Part shown: positions 12,754 through 25,537 of the stretch, piece after piece | Layout of the letters: every line of letters begins with the position of its first letter | How positions within the stretch are numbered: position 1 is the first letter of the stretch | DNA from: Aristolochia californica | Taxonomy: Eukaryota; Streptophyta; Magnoliopsida; Piperales; Aristolochiaceae | Direction of reading: 5' to 3' | Assembly: GCA_029961685.1 (NCBI GenBank) | Contig: JARWKL010000009.1 | Coordinates: 14,007,237 to 14,071,236 of the forward strand | Length of the DNA stretch: 64,000 bases | Notes under the pieces: generated by a model | Database searches by the model: none | The model's input: only the letters and a program-made list of their open reading frames with translations | Told to the model about the DNA's origin: nothing | Position numbers and translations under genes: made by a program

Positions 12754-15457
12754 GAAATTCCACTAGTTCAACAACCTCAATAGGTTGAAATTTGATAAGA
12801 AAGAGATTTTTCTACACTTGCTTTAAAAGATGGATATCCATGCTTGGAACACGTTAAAGATGCAAATGACCTATGGATCCAAATCTTTTAAAAGGAAAAA
12901 CAAACCGCTCATTGAATTCTCAGGTGAACGTGCGGTGGGATATTTAACCGAGTCAAACAAGCTATTATTTTGCCCATTTACAAAAAGCTGACCTAATGAT
13001 CATTGATTATTGTAATATGATTTATCATGCGTAACGGGCCATATTTTTTTACCGAATGACTTTTTGGTTGGGATTCAACACTCAGTTAAAATTCCCTCGA
13101 CTCCCCTTTTCCCGACGATTGCAAAACCTGATATATAAAAACTAAAAAGAGGTTTAAATCCCTAAAAATTACAGAAAATTTTTGGAAATATCTCTCTCTA
13201 TAATTTTCCATTGTGCGTTACCTTTGTAGATGTATACTTTTTTCTTAAATCAAAACATGAGTTTTCACTTTCCCCTTCATCTCGTAGTCAAAACAGAGAA
13301 TAGGTGACAACGAAATGAAAATTTTAGAGTTTGTGTATGGAAAAAATTGAAAGGAATAAAAAACGTAAGTAAAGAAAATTTATTCACACACCACAAATGA
13401 ACACAAAAGTTTTGTCATCCAAGTTTGGGAAATTCCACAAGAACAACAACCCCAATAGCATGGAATTTGATACTAAAGAGATATTTCTACACATGCTTTA
13501 AAAAATGGATATGCATGCTTCAAACATGTTAAAGATGCAAATGACCGATGGATCCAAACATTTTAAAGAGAATCAAATGTTGCTTATTAAATTATCAAGT
13601 GATCATGCGGTGGGATATTTAACCGAGTCAAACAAGCCATTATTTTGCCCATTTACAAAAAGCTGACCTAACGATCATTGATGTTTGTAAACTGATTTAT
13701 CATGCGTAACAGGCCATATTTTTGTAACAAATGACTTTTTGGTTGCGATTCAACACTCAGTTAAAATTTCCTCGCTTCCCCTTTTCTCCACGATAGCAAA
13801 ACCTGATAAATACAAACTAAAAGAGGTTTAAATCCCTAAAAATTACAGAAACTTTTTGAAAATATCTCTGTCCATATTTGTGCATTGTGCATTTCCATTT
13901 TAGATGTGTACATTTTTCTTAAATCAAAACTTGAGTTTTCACTTTTTCCTACATCTCGTAGACAAAAAAGAGAATAGATGACAACGAAATGAAAATTTTA
14001 GACTTTGTGTATGGAGAAAATTTAAAGCAATAATAAATGTAAGTAAAGAAAATTTATTCACACGCCACAAATGAACACAAAAGTTTTGTCATCCAAGTTT
14101 GGGAAATTCCACTAGTTCAACAACATCAATAGGTTGAAATTTGATAAGAAAGAGATTTTTCTACACTTCCTTTAAAAAATGGATATGCTTGCTTGGAACA
14201 TGTTAAAGATGCAAATGACCTATGGATCCAAACCTTTTAAAAAAGAATAACAAACCGCTCATTGAATTCTCAAGTGAATGTGCGGTGGGATATTTAACCG
14301 AGTCAAACAAGCCATTATTTTGCCCATTTACAAAAAGCTGACCTAACGATCATTGATTATTGTAAACTAATTTATCGTGCGTAACGGGCCATATTTTTGT
14401 AAGGAATGACTTTTGGGTTGGGATTCAACACTCAGTTAAAATTCCCTCGCCTCCCCTTTCCCCGACGATTGCATTTTTAACCTGATATATTAAAACTAAA
14501 AAGAGGTTTAAATCCCTAAAAATTACAGAAAATTTTTGGATATATGTCTCTCTATAATTTTCCATTGTGAGTTTCAATTTTAGATGTATACTTTTTTCTT
14601 AAATCAAAACATGAGTTTTCACTTTTCCCTTCATCTCGTAGACAAAACAGAGAATAGGTGACAACGAAATGAAAATATTAGAGTTTGTGTATGGAAAAAA
14701 TTTAAAGCAATAAAAAATGTAAGTAAAGAAAATTTATTCACACACCACAAATGACCACAAAAGTTTTGTCATCCAAGTTTGGGAAATTCCACTAGAACAA
14801 CAACCCCAATAGCTTGGAAATTCATAACAAAGAGATATTTTTACACATGCTTTAAAAAATGGATATGCATGCTTGAAACATGTTAAAGATGCAAATGACC
14901 TATGGATCCAAACCTTTTAAAGAGAATAAAAAGTTGCTCATTAAATTATCAAGTGAACGTGCGGTGGGATATTTAACCGAGTCAAACAAGCCATTATTTT
15001 GCCCATTTACAAAAAGCTGACCTCACGATCATCGATGTTTGTAAACTGATTTATCATGCGTAACAGGCCATATTTTTGTAACGAATGACTTTTTGGTTGC
15101 GATTCAACACTCAGTTAAAATTCCCTCGCCTCCCCTTTGCCCGATGATTGCGAAACCTGATATATAAAAACTAGAAAGAGGTTTAAATCCCTAAAAATTT
15201 CAGAAACTTTTTGGAAATATCTCTCTCTATAATTTTACATTGTGCGTTCCCATTTTAAATGTATACTTTTTTCTTAAATCAAAACATGAGTTTTCACTTT
15301 TCCCTTCATCTCGTAGACAAAACAGAGAATAGGTGACAACGAAATGAAAGTTTTAGAGTTTGTGTGTGGAGAAAATTTAAAGCAATAAAAAACGTAAGTA
15401 AATAAAATTTATTGACACACCATAAATGAACACAAAAGTTTTGTAATGCAAGTTTGG
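12754..15457. repeat. Class 2/class 1 dimeric higher-order repeat, two copies
   Basis: Units start at 12754 (class 2), 13429 (class 1), 14103 (class 2) and 14783 (class 1). The two class 2 units share caataggttgaaatttg and an acacttgc/acacttcc variant; the two class 1 units share the agaacaacaacc start and gatgtttgtaaac. The dimer period is 1349-1354 bp. The 14103 unit is 680 bp because of a gcatttttaacctg variant (four extra bases near 14473) and one extra A in an A-run near 14243. Confidence 0.9.
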
Positions 15458-18144
15458 GAAATTCCTATAGTTCAACAACCCCAATATATTGGAATTTGAT
15501 AAGAAAGAGATTTTTCTACACATGCTTTAAAAAATGGATATGCATATTGGAAACATGTTAAAGATGCAAATGAGCTATGGATCCAAACTATTTAAAGAGA
15601 ATAACAAACCGCTCATTAATTCTCAAGTAAACGGGCGGTGGGATATTTAACCGAGTCAAACATGCCATTATTTTGCCCATTTAAAAAAAGATGACCTAAC
15701 AATCATTGATAATTGTAAACTGATTTATCATGCGTAACGGGCCATATTTTTGTAACGAATGACTTTTTGGTTGGGATTCAACACTCAGTTAAAATTCCCT
15801 CGCCTCCCCTTTTCCCGACGATTGCAAAACCTGATATATAATAACTAAAAAGAGGTTTAAATCCCTAAAAATTACAGAAACTTTTTGGAAATATCTCTCT
15901 CTATAATTTTTCATTATGCGTATCCATTTTAGAGGTGTACTTTTTTCTTAAATCAAAACATGAGTTTTCACTTTTCCCTTCATCTCGTAGACAAAACAGA
16001 GAATAGGTGACAACGAAATGAAAATATTAGAGTTTGTGTATGGAAAAAATTTAAAGCAATAAAAAACGTAAGTAAAGAAAATTTATTCACACACCACAAA
16101 TGACCACAAAAGTTTTGTCATTCAAGTTTGGGAAATTCCACTAGAACAACAACCCCAATAGATTGGAATTTGATAAGAAAGTGATTTTTCTACACATGCT
16201 TTAAAAAATGGATATGCATGCTTGAAACATGTTAAAGATGCAAATGACCTCTGGATCCAAATCTTTTAAAAAGAATAAAAAGATTCTCATTAAATTCTCA
16301 AGTGAACGTGCGGTGGGATATTTAACCGAGTCAAACAAGCCATTATGTTGCCCATTTACAAAAAGCTGACCTAACGATCATTGATGATTGTAAACTGATT
16401 TATCATGCGTAACGGGCCATATTTTTGTAAGGAATGACTTTGGGGTTGGGATTCAACACTCAGTTAAAATTCCCTCGCCTCCCCATTTCCCGACGATTGC
16501 AAAACCTGATATATAAAAACTAAAAAGGGGTTTAAATCCCTTAAAACTACAGAAACTTTTTGGAAATATCTCTCTCCATATTTTTGCATAGTGCATTTCC
16601 ATTTTAGATATGTATATTTTTCTAAAATATAAACTTGAGTTTTCACTTTTCCCTTCATCTCGTAGACAAAACAGAGAATAGATGACAACGAAATGAAAAT
16701 TTTAGACTTTGTGTATAGAGAAAATTTAAAGCAATAACAAACGTAAGTAAAGAAAATTTATTCACACACCACAAATGAAGACAAAAGTTTTTTAATCCAA
16801 GTTTGGGAAATTCCACTAGTTCAACAACCCCAATAGATTGGAATTTGATAAGAAAGTGATTTTTCCACACATGCTTTAAAAAATGGATATGCATGCTTGA
16901 AACATGTTAAAGATGCAAATGACCTATGGATCCAAACTTTTTAAAAAGAATAAAAAACTTCTCATTATATTCTCAAGTGAACGTGCGGTGGGATATTTAA
17001 CCGAGTCAAACAAGCCATTATTTTGCCCATTTACAAAAAACTGACCTAACGATCATTGATGATAGTAATGTGATTTATCATGCGTAACGGGCCTTATTTT
17101 TGTAAGGATTGACTTTTGGGTTGGTATTCAACACTCAGTTAAAATTCCCTCGCCTCCCCTTTTCCCGACGATTGCAAAACCTGATATATAAAAACTAAAA
17201 AGAGGTTTAAATCCCTTAAAATTACAGAAACTTTTAGGAAATATCTCTCTTTATAATTTTCCGTTGTGCGTTTCCATTTTAGATGTATACTTTTTTCTTA
17301 AATCAAAACATGAGTTTTCACTTTTCCCTTCATCTCGTAGACAAAACAGAGAATAGGTGACCACAAAATGAAAATTTCAGAGTTTGTGTATGGAAAAAAT
17401 TTAAAGCAATAAAAAACGTAAGTAAAGAAAATTTATTCACACACCACAAATGAACCCAAAAGTTTTGTCATCCAAGTCTGAGAAATTCCACTAGCACAAC
17501 AACCCCAATAGCTTGGAATTTGATAAAAAAGAGATATTTCTTCACATGCTTTAAAAAATGGATATGCATGCTTGAAACATGTTAAAGATGCAAATAACCT
17601 ATGGATCCAAACCTTTTAAAGAGAATAAAAAGTTATCAAGTGAACGTGCGGTGGAATATTTAACCGAGTCAAACAAGCCATTATTTTGCCCATTTACAAA
17701 AAGTTGACCTAACGATCATTGATGATTGTTAACTTATTTATCATGCGTAACGGGCCATATTTTTGTAAGAAATGACTTTTTGGTTGGGATTCAACAATCT
17801 ATTAAAATTCCCTCGCCACCCCTTTTCTCGACGATTACAAAACCTGATATATAAAAACTAAAAAGTGGTTTAAATCCCAAAAAATTACAGAAAGTTTTTG
17901 TAAATATCTCTCTCCATATTTGTGCATTGTGCATTTACATTTTAGATGTGCACATTTTTCTTAAATAAAAACTTGAGTTTTCACTTTTCCCATCATCTCG
18001 TAGACAGAACCAAGAATAGGTGACAACGACATGAAAATTTTACATTTTGTGTATGGAGAAAATTTAAAGCAATAAAAAACGTAAGTAAAGAAAATTTATT
18101 CACACACCACAAATGAAGACAAAAGTTTTTTCATCCAAGTTTGG
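15458..18144. repeat. Four monomers where class 4 units first appear
   Basis: Units start at 15458 (class 5), 16132 and 16807 (class 4-like), and 17482 (class 1). The 16132 unit begins with the class 1 start (agaacaacaacc) but has a class 4 interior, so it is a mosaic. The gaagacaaaag variant linked to class 4 first occurs near 16777. The 17482 unit is 663 bp: 12 bases (gctcattaaatt) are missing after aaaaagtt near 17632. Confidence 0.88.
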
Positions 18145-20136
18145 GAAATTCCACTAGTTCCACAACCCCAATAGATTGGAATTTTATAAGAAAGTGATTT
18201 TTCAACACATGCTTGAAAAAATGGATATGCATGCTTGAAACATGTTAAAGATGGAAATGACCTACAGATCCAAAAATTTAAAAAGAATAAAAAACTTCAC
18301 ATTAAATTCTCAAGTGAACGTGAGGTGGGATATTTAACCGAGTCAAACAAGCCATTATTTTGCCACTTTACAAAAAGCTGACCTAACGATCATTGATGAT
18401 TTTAAAGTGATTTATCATGCTCAACGGGCCATATTTTTGTAAGGAATGACTTTTGGGTTGGGATTGAACACTCAGTTAAAATTCCCTCGCCTCCCCTTTT
18501 CCCGACGATTGGAAAACCTGATATATAAAAACTAAAAAGAGGTTTAAATCCCTAAAAATTACTGAAACTTTTTGAAAATATCTCTCTCTATAATTTTCCA
18601 TTGTGCGTTTCCATTTTAGATGTATACATTTTTCTTAAATGAAAACTTGAGTTTTCACTTTTTCCTTCATCTCGTAGACAAAAAAGAGAATAGATGACAA
18701 CGAAATTAAAATTTTAGACTTTGTGTATGGAGAAAATTTAAAGCAATAACAAACGTAAGTAAAGAAAATTTATTCACACACCACAAATGAACACAAAAGT
18801 TATGTCATCCAAGTGTTCGGAAATTCCACTAGTTCAACAACCTCAGTAGATTGGCATTTTGATAAGAAAGAGATTTTTCTACACATGCTTTAAAAAATGG
18901 ATATGCATGCTTGAAACATGATAAAGATGCAAATGACCTATGGATCCAAACCTTTTAAAAGAATAACAAACCATTCATTGACTTCTCTAGTGAACGTGCG
19001 GTGGGATATTTAACCAAGTCAAACCAGCCATTATTTTGCCCATTAAGAAAAAGCTGACCTAACGATCATTGATGATTTTAAACTGATTTATCATGCATAA
19101 CGGGCCATATTTCTATAAGGAATGACTTTTGGGTTGGGATTCAACACTCAGTTAAAATTCCCTCGCCTCCCCTTTTCCCGAGGATTGCAAAACCCGATAT
19201 ATAAAAACTAAAAAGAGGTTTAAATCCCTAAAAATTACAGAAACTTTTTTGAAATATCTCTCTCCATATTTGTGCATTGTGCATTTCCATTTTAGATGTA
19301 TACATTTTTCTTAAATAAAAACTTGAGTTTTCACTTTTCCCATCATCTCATAGAGAGAACCGAGAATAGGTGACAACGAAATGAAAATTTTAGACTTTGT
19401 GTATGGAGAAAATTTATTCACACACCACAAATGAAGACAAAAGTTTTTTCATCCAAGTTTGGGAAATTCCACTAGTTCCACAACCCCAATAGATTGGAAT
19501 TTTATAAGAAAGTGATTTTTCAACACATGCTTTAAAAAATGGATATGCATGCTTGAAACATGTTAAAGATGGAAATGACCTACAGATCCAAAAATTTAAA
19601 AAGAATAAAAAACTTCACATTAAATTCTCAAGTAAACGTGCGGTGGGATATTTAACCGAGTCAAACAAGCCATTATTTTGCCACTTTACAGAAAGCTGAC
19701 CTAACGATCATTGATGATTGTAAAGTGATTTATCATGCTCAACGGGCCATATTTTTTTAAGGAATGACTTTTGGGTTGGGATTCAACACTTAGTTAAAAT
19801 TCCCTCGCCTCCCCTTTTCCCGACGATTGGAAAACCTGATATATAAAAACTAAAAAGAGGTTTAAATCCCTAAAAATTACTGAAACTTTTTGAAAATATC
19901 TCTCTCTATAATTTTCCATTGTGCGTTTCCATTTTAGATGTATACTTTTTTCTTAAATCAAAATATGAGTTTTCACTTTTCCCTTCATCTCGTAGAAAAA
20001 ACAGAGGATAGGTGACAACGAAATGAAAATTTTAGAGTTTGTGTATGGAAAAAATTTAAAGCAATAAAAAACGTAAGTCAAGAAAATTTATTCACACACC
20101 ACAAATGAACTCAAAATTTTCATCATACAAGTTTGG
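18145..20136. repeat. Three monomers with an out-of-phase duplication
   Basis: Units start at 18145 (class 4), 18820 (class 2, 643 bp) and 19463 (class 4). The 18145 and 19463 units share agttccacaacc, aattttataagaaagtg, tttttcaacacatgc, gatggaaatgacctacag and aaacttcacattaaa, found together nowhere else here. The shared stretch starts in the tail of the preceding unit (cttttcccatcatctc, with agaaccaagaatag or agaaccgagaatag). The duplicated segments are about 17940-18625 and 19290-19943, which is one unit length but not in monomer register. Confidence 0.88.
18820..19462. repeat. 643-bp monomer, 32-bp deletion between AGAAAATTTA repeats
   Basis: At 19407 the tail reads tggagaaaatttattcacac. 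In full units two copies of AGAAAATTTA lie 32 bp apart and flank the caataacaaacgtaagt stretch. Here one copy and everything between is lost, exactly 32 bp. This removes the GTAAGT motif. The same event is seen in the unit at 49570. Confidence 0.92.
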
Positions 20137-23100
20137 AATATTCCACTAGCGGAACAACTCCAATAGCTTGGAATTTGATAAGAAAGAGATATTTCTGCAC
20201 TTGCTTTAAAAAATGGATATGCATGCTTGAAACATGTTAAAGATGCAAATGACCTATGGATCCAAACCTTTTAAAGAGAATAACAACCCACTCATTGAAA
20301 TCTCAATTGAACGTGCGGTGGGATATTTAACCGAGTCAAACAAGCCATTATTTTGCCCATTTACTAAAAGCTGACCTAACGATCATTGATGATTGTAAAC
20401 TTATTTATGATGCGTAACGGGCCATATTTTTGTAAGGAATGACTTTTGGGTTGGGATTCAACAGTCAGTTAAAATTCCCTCGCCTCCCCTTTTCCCGACA
20501 TTTGCAAAACCTGATATATAAAAACTAAAAAGAGGTTTAAATCCCTAATAATTACAGAAATTTTTTGGAAATATCTCTCTCTATAATTTTGCATTGTGCA
20601 GTTCCATTTTAGATGTATACTTTTTTCTTAAATCAAAACTTTAGTTTTCACTTTTCCCTTCATCTCGTCGACAAAACAGAGAATAAATGACAACGAAATG
20701 AAAATTTTAGACTTTGTGTATGGAAAAAATTTAAAGCAATCAAAAATGTTAGAAAGGTAAATTTATTCACACACCACATATGAACACAAAAGTTTTGTCA
20801 TCCAAGTTTGGGAAATTCCACTAGTTCAACAACCCCAAAAGATTGGAATTTGATAATAAAGAGATTTTTCTACACATGCTTTAAAAAATGGATATGCATG
20901 CTTGAAACATGTTAAAGATGCAAATGACCTATGGACCAAACCTTTTAAAAAGAATAAAAAACTTCTCATTAAATTCTCAAGCGAACGTGCGGTGGGATAT
21001 TTAACCGAGTCAAACAAGCCATTATTTTGCCCATTGACAAAAAGCTGACCTAGCGATCATTGATGATTGTAAACTGATTTATCATGCGTAACGGGCCATA
21101 TTTTTTCAAGGAATGACTTTTGGGTTGGGATTCAACTCTCAGTTAAAATTCCTTCACCTCCCCTTTTCCAGACGATTGCAAAACCTGATATATAAAAACT
21201 AAAAAGAAGTTTAAATCCCTTAAAATTACAGAAAATTTTTTGAAATATCTCTCCCTCTAATTTTCCATTGTGCGTTTCCATTTTAGATGTATATGTTTTT
21301 CTTAAATCAAAACATGAGTTTCCACTTTTCACTTCATGTCGTAGACAAAACAGAGAATAGGTGACAACGAAATGAAAATTTTAGAGTTTGTGTATGGAAA
21401 AAAATTAAAGCAATAAAAAATGTAAGTAAAGAACATTTATTCACACACCACAAATGAACACCAAAGTTTTGTCATCCAAGTTTGGGAATTTCCACTAGCA
21501 CAACAAACCCAACAGCTTGGAATTTGATAAGAAAGAGATTTTTCTACACATGCTTTAAAAAGTGGATATGCATGCTTGAAACATGTTAAAGATGCAAATG
21601 ACCTATGGATCCAAACCTTTTAAAAAGAATAACAAACCGCTCATTGAATTCTCAAGTGAACGCTCGATGGGATATTTAACCGAGTCAAACAAGCCATAAT
21701 TTGTCCCATTTACAAAAAGTTGACCAAACTATCATTGATCATTGTAAACTGATTTATCATGCATAACGGGCCATATTTTTTTAAGGAATCACTTTTGGGT
21801 TGGGATTCAACACTCAGTTAAAATTCCCTCGCCTCCCCTTTTCCCGATCGTTGCAAAACCTCTTATATAAAAATTAACAAGAGGTTTAAATCCCTAAAAA
21901 TTACATAAACTTTTTGGAAATATCTCTCTCTATAATTTTTCACTTTGCATTTCTATTTTAGATGTAACCTTTTTTCTTAAATCAAAACTTGAGTTTTCAG
22001 TTTTTCCTTCATGTCGTAGTCAAAACAGAGAATCGATGACAACGAAATGGAAATTTTAGACTTTGTGTATGGAAAAAAATTCAAGCAATAAAAACGAAAG
22101 TAATGAAAATTTATTGACACACCACATATTAACACAAAAGTTTTGTCATCCAAGTTTGGGAAATTCCACTAGTTCAACAACACCAATAGATTGAAATTTG
22201 AAAAGAAAGAGATTTTTCTAAACATGCTTTAAAAAATGGATATGCATGCATGGAACATGTTAAAGATGCAAATGACCTATGGATCCAAACCTTTTAAATT
22301 GAATAACAAACCGCTCAATGAATTCTCAAGTGAAAGTGGAGTGGGATATTTAACCGAGTCAAACAAGCCATTATTTTGCCCATTTACAAAAAGCTGACCT
22401 AACGATCATTGATGATTGTAAAGTGATTTATCATGTGTAACGGGCCATATTTTTGTAAGGAATGACTTTTGGGTTGGGATTCAACACTTAGTTAAAATTC
22501 CCTCACCTCCCCTTTTCCCGACGATTGCAAAACCTGATATATAAAACTAAAAAGATGTTTAAATCCATTAAAATTACAGAAAATTTTTGGAAATATCTCT
22601 CTCTATAATTTTCCGTTGTGCGTTTCCATTTTAGATGTATACTTTTTTCTTAAATCAAAACTTGAGTTATCACTTTTCCCTTCATCTCGTAGACAAAACA
22701 GAGAATAGGTGACAACGAAATGAAAATTTTAGAGTTTGTGTATGGAGAAAATTTAAAGCAATAACAAACGTAAGTAAATAAAATTTATTCACACACCACA
22801 AATGAACACAAAAGTTTTGTCATCCAAGTTTGGGAAATTCCAGTAGTTCAACAACCTCAATAGATTGGAATTTGATGTGGATGAGATTTTTCTAGACATG
22901 CTTTAAAAACTGGATATGCATGATTGGAACATGTTAAAGATGCAAATGACCTATGGATCCAAACCTTTTAAAAACAAATAATAAACCGCTCATTGAATTC
23001 TCAAGTGAACGTGCGGTGGGATATTTAACCAAGTATAACAAGCCATTATTTTGCCCATTTACAAAAAGCTGACCTAACGACCATTGATGATTGTAAACTG

Positions 23101-25537
23101 ATTTATCATGCGTAACGGGCCATATTTTTGTAAGGAATGACTTTTGGGTTGGGATTCAACACTCAGTTAAAATTCCCTCGCCTCCCCTTTTCTCGACGAT
23201 TGCAAAACCTGATATATAAAAACTAAAAAGAGGTTTAAATCCCTAAAAATTACAGAAACATTTTGGAAATATCTCTGTCCATATTTGTGCATTGTGCATT
23301 TCCATTTTAGATGTGTACATTTTTCTTAAATCAAAGGTTGAGTTTTCACTTTTTCCTTCATCTCGTAGACAAAAAATAGAATAGATGAAAACAAAATGAA
23401 AATTTTAGACTTTGTGTATGGAGAAAATTTAAAGCAATAACAAAGATAAGTAAGGAAAATTTATTCACACACCACAAATGAAGACAAAAGTTTTGTCATC
23501 CAAGTTTGGGAAATTCCACTAGTTCAACAACCCCAATAGATTGGAATTTGATAAGAAAGAGATTTTTCTACACATGCTTTAAAAAATGGATATGCATGCT
23601 TGAAACATGCTAATGATGCAAATGACTTCTCACTTCTCAAAACCTTTTTAAATGAATAAAAAACTTCTCATTAAATACACAAGTGAATGTGCGGTGGGAT
23701 ATTTAACCGAGTCAAACAAACCATTATTTTTCCGATTTACAAAAACCTGACCTAACGATCATTGATGATTGTAAAGTGATTTATCATGCGTAACGGGCCA
23801 TATTTTTGTAAGGAATGACTTTTCAGTTGGGATTCAACACTCAGTTAAAATTCCCTCGCCTCCCCTTTTCCCGACGATTTGCAAAAACTGATATATAAAA
23901 ACTAAAAAGAGGTTTAAATCCCTAAATATTACAGAAACTTTTTGGAAATATCTCTCTCAATAATTTTCCATTGTGCGTTTCCATTTTAGATATATACTTT
24001 TTTTTTTAAATCAAAACATGAGATTTCACTTCTCCCTTCATCTCGTTGACAAAACAAAGAGTAGATGACAACAAAATGAAAATTTTAGATTTTATGTATG
24101 GAGAAAATTTAAAGCAATAACAAACGTAAGTAAAGAAAATTTATTCACACACCACAAATGAAGACAAAAGTTTTGTCATCCAAGTCTGGGAAATTCAATA
24201 GCACAACAAACCCAATAGCTTGGAAATTGATAAGAAAGTGATTTTTCTACACATGCTTTAAAAAATGGATATGCATGCTTCAAACATGTTAAAGATGCAA
24301 ATGACCTATGGATCCAAACCTTTTAAAAAGAATGAAAAACTTCTCATTAAATTCTCAAGTGAACGTGCGGTGGGATATTAACCGAGTTAAAAAAACCATT
24401 ATTTTGCCCATTTACAAAAAGCTGACCTGACGATCATTGATGATTGTAAACTGATTTATCAGACGTAACGGGCCATATTTTTGTAAGGAATGACATTTGG
24501 GTTGGGATTCAACACTCAGTTAAAATTCCTTCGCCTCCCCTTTTCTCGACGATTACAAAACCTGATATATAAAAACTAAAAAGTGGTTTAAATCATTAAA
24601 AATTATAGAAACTTTTTGGAAATATCTCTCTCCATATTTGTGCATTGTACATTTCCATTTTAGATGTGTACATTTTTCTTAAATCAAAACTAGAGTTTTC
24701 ACTTTTCCCTTCATCTCGTAGACAAAACAGAGAATAGATGACAATGAAATGAAAATTTTAGACTTTCTGTATGGAAAAAATTTAAAGCAATAAAAAACGT
24801 AAGTAAGGAAAATTTATTCACACACCACATATGAACACAAAATTTTTGTCATCCAAGTTTGGGAAATTCCACTAGTTCAACAACCTCAATAGCTTGGAAT
24901 TTGATAAGAAAGAGATATTTCTGCACTTGCTTTAAAAAATGGATATGCATGCTTGAAACATGTTAAAGATGCAAATGACCTATGGATCCAAACCTTTTAA
25001 AGAGAATAACAACCCACTCATTGAAATCTCAATTGAACGTGCGGTGGGATATTTAACCGAGTCAAACAAGCCATTATTTTGCCCATTTACTAAAAGCTGA
25101 CCTAACGATCATTGATGATTGTAAACTTATTTATGATGCGTAACGGGCCATATTTTTGTAAGGAATGACTTTTGGGTTGGAATTCAACACTCAGTTAAAA
25201 TTCCCTCGCCTCCCCTTTTCTCGACAATTGCAAAACCTGATATATAAAAACTAAAAAGAGGTTTAAATCCCTTAAAATTACAGAAAATTTTTGGAAATGT
25301 CTCTCTCTATAATTTTCCATTGTGCGTTTCAATTTTAGATGTATACTTTTTTCTTAAATATAAACATGACTTTTCACTTTTCCTTTCTTCTCGGAGACGA
25401 AACATAGAATAGGTGACAACGAAATGAAAATTTTAGAGTTTGTGTATGGAAAAAATTTAAAGCAATAAAAAACGTAAGTAAAGAAAATTGATTCACACAC
25501 CACAAATGAACACAAAAGTTTTGTCATCCAAGTTTGG
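20137..25537. repeat. Heterogeneous eight-monomer stretch
   Basis: Units start at 20137 (class 6), 20812 (4), 21486 (2), 22160 (3), 22834 (2), 23510 (4), 24190 (4) and 24863 (6). The class 6 units at 20137 and 24863 share tttctgcacttgc, cccactcattgaaatctc and caattgaacg and lie 4726 bp (seven units) apart. The 21486 and 24190 units begin like class 1 (gcacaacaaaccc) but continue as class 2 and class 4. The 23510 unit is 680 bp and carries a doubled cttctca (23625-23639) in place of the ggatcc region. Confidence 0.88.
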
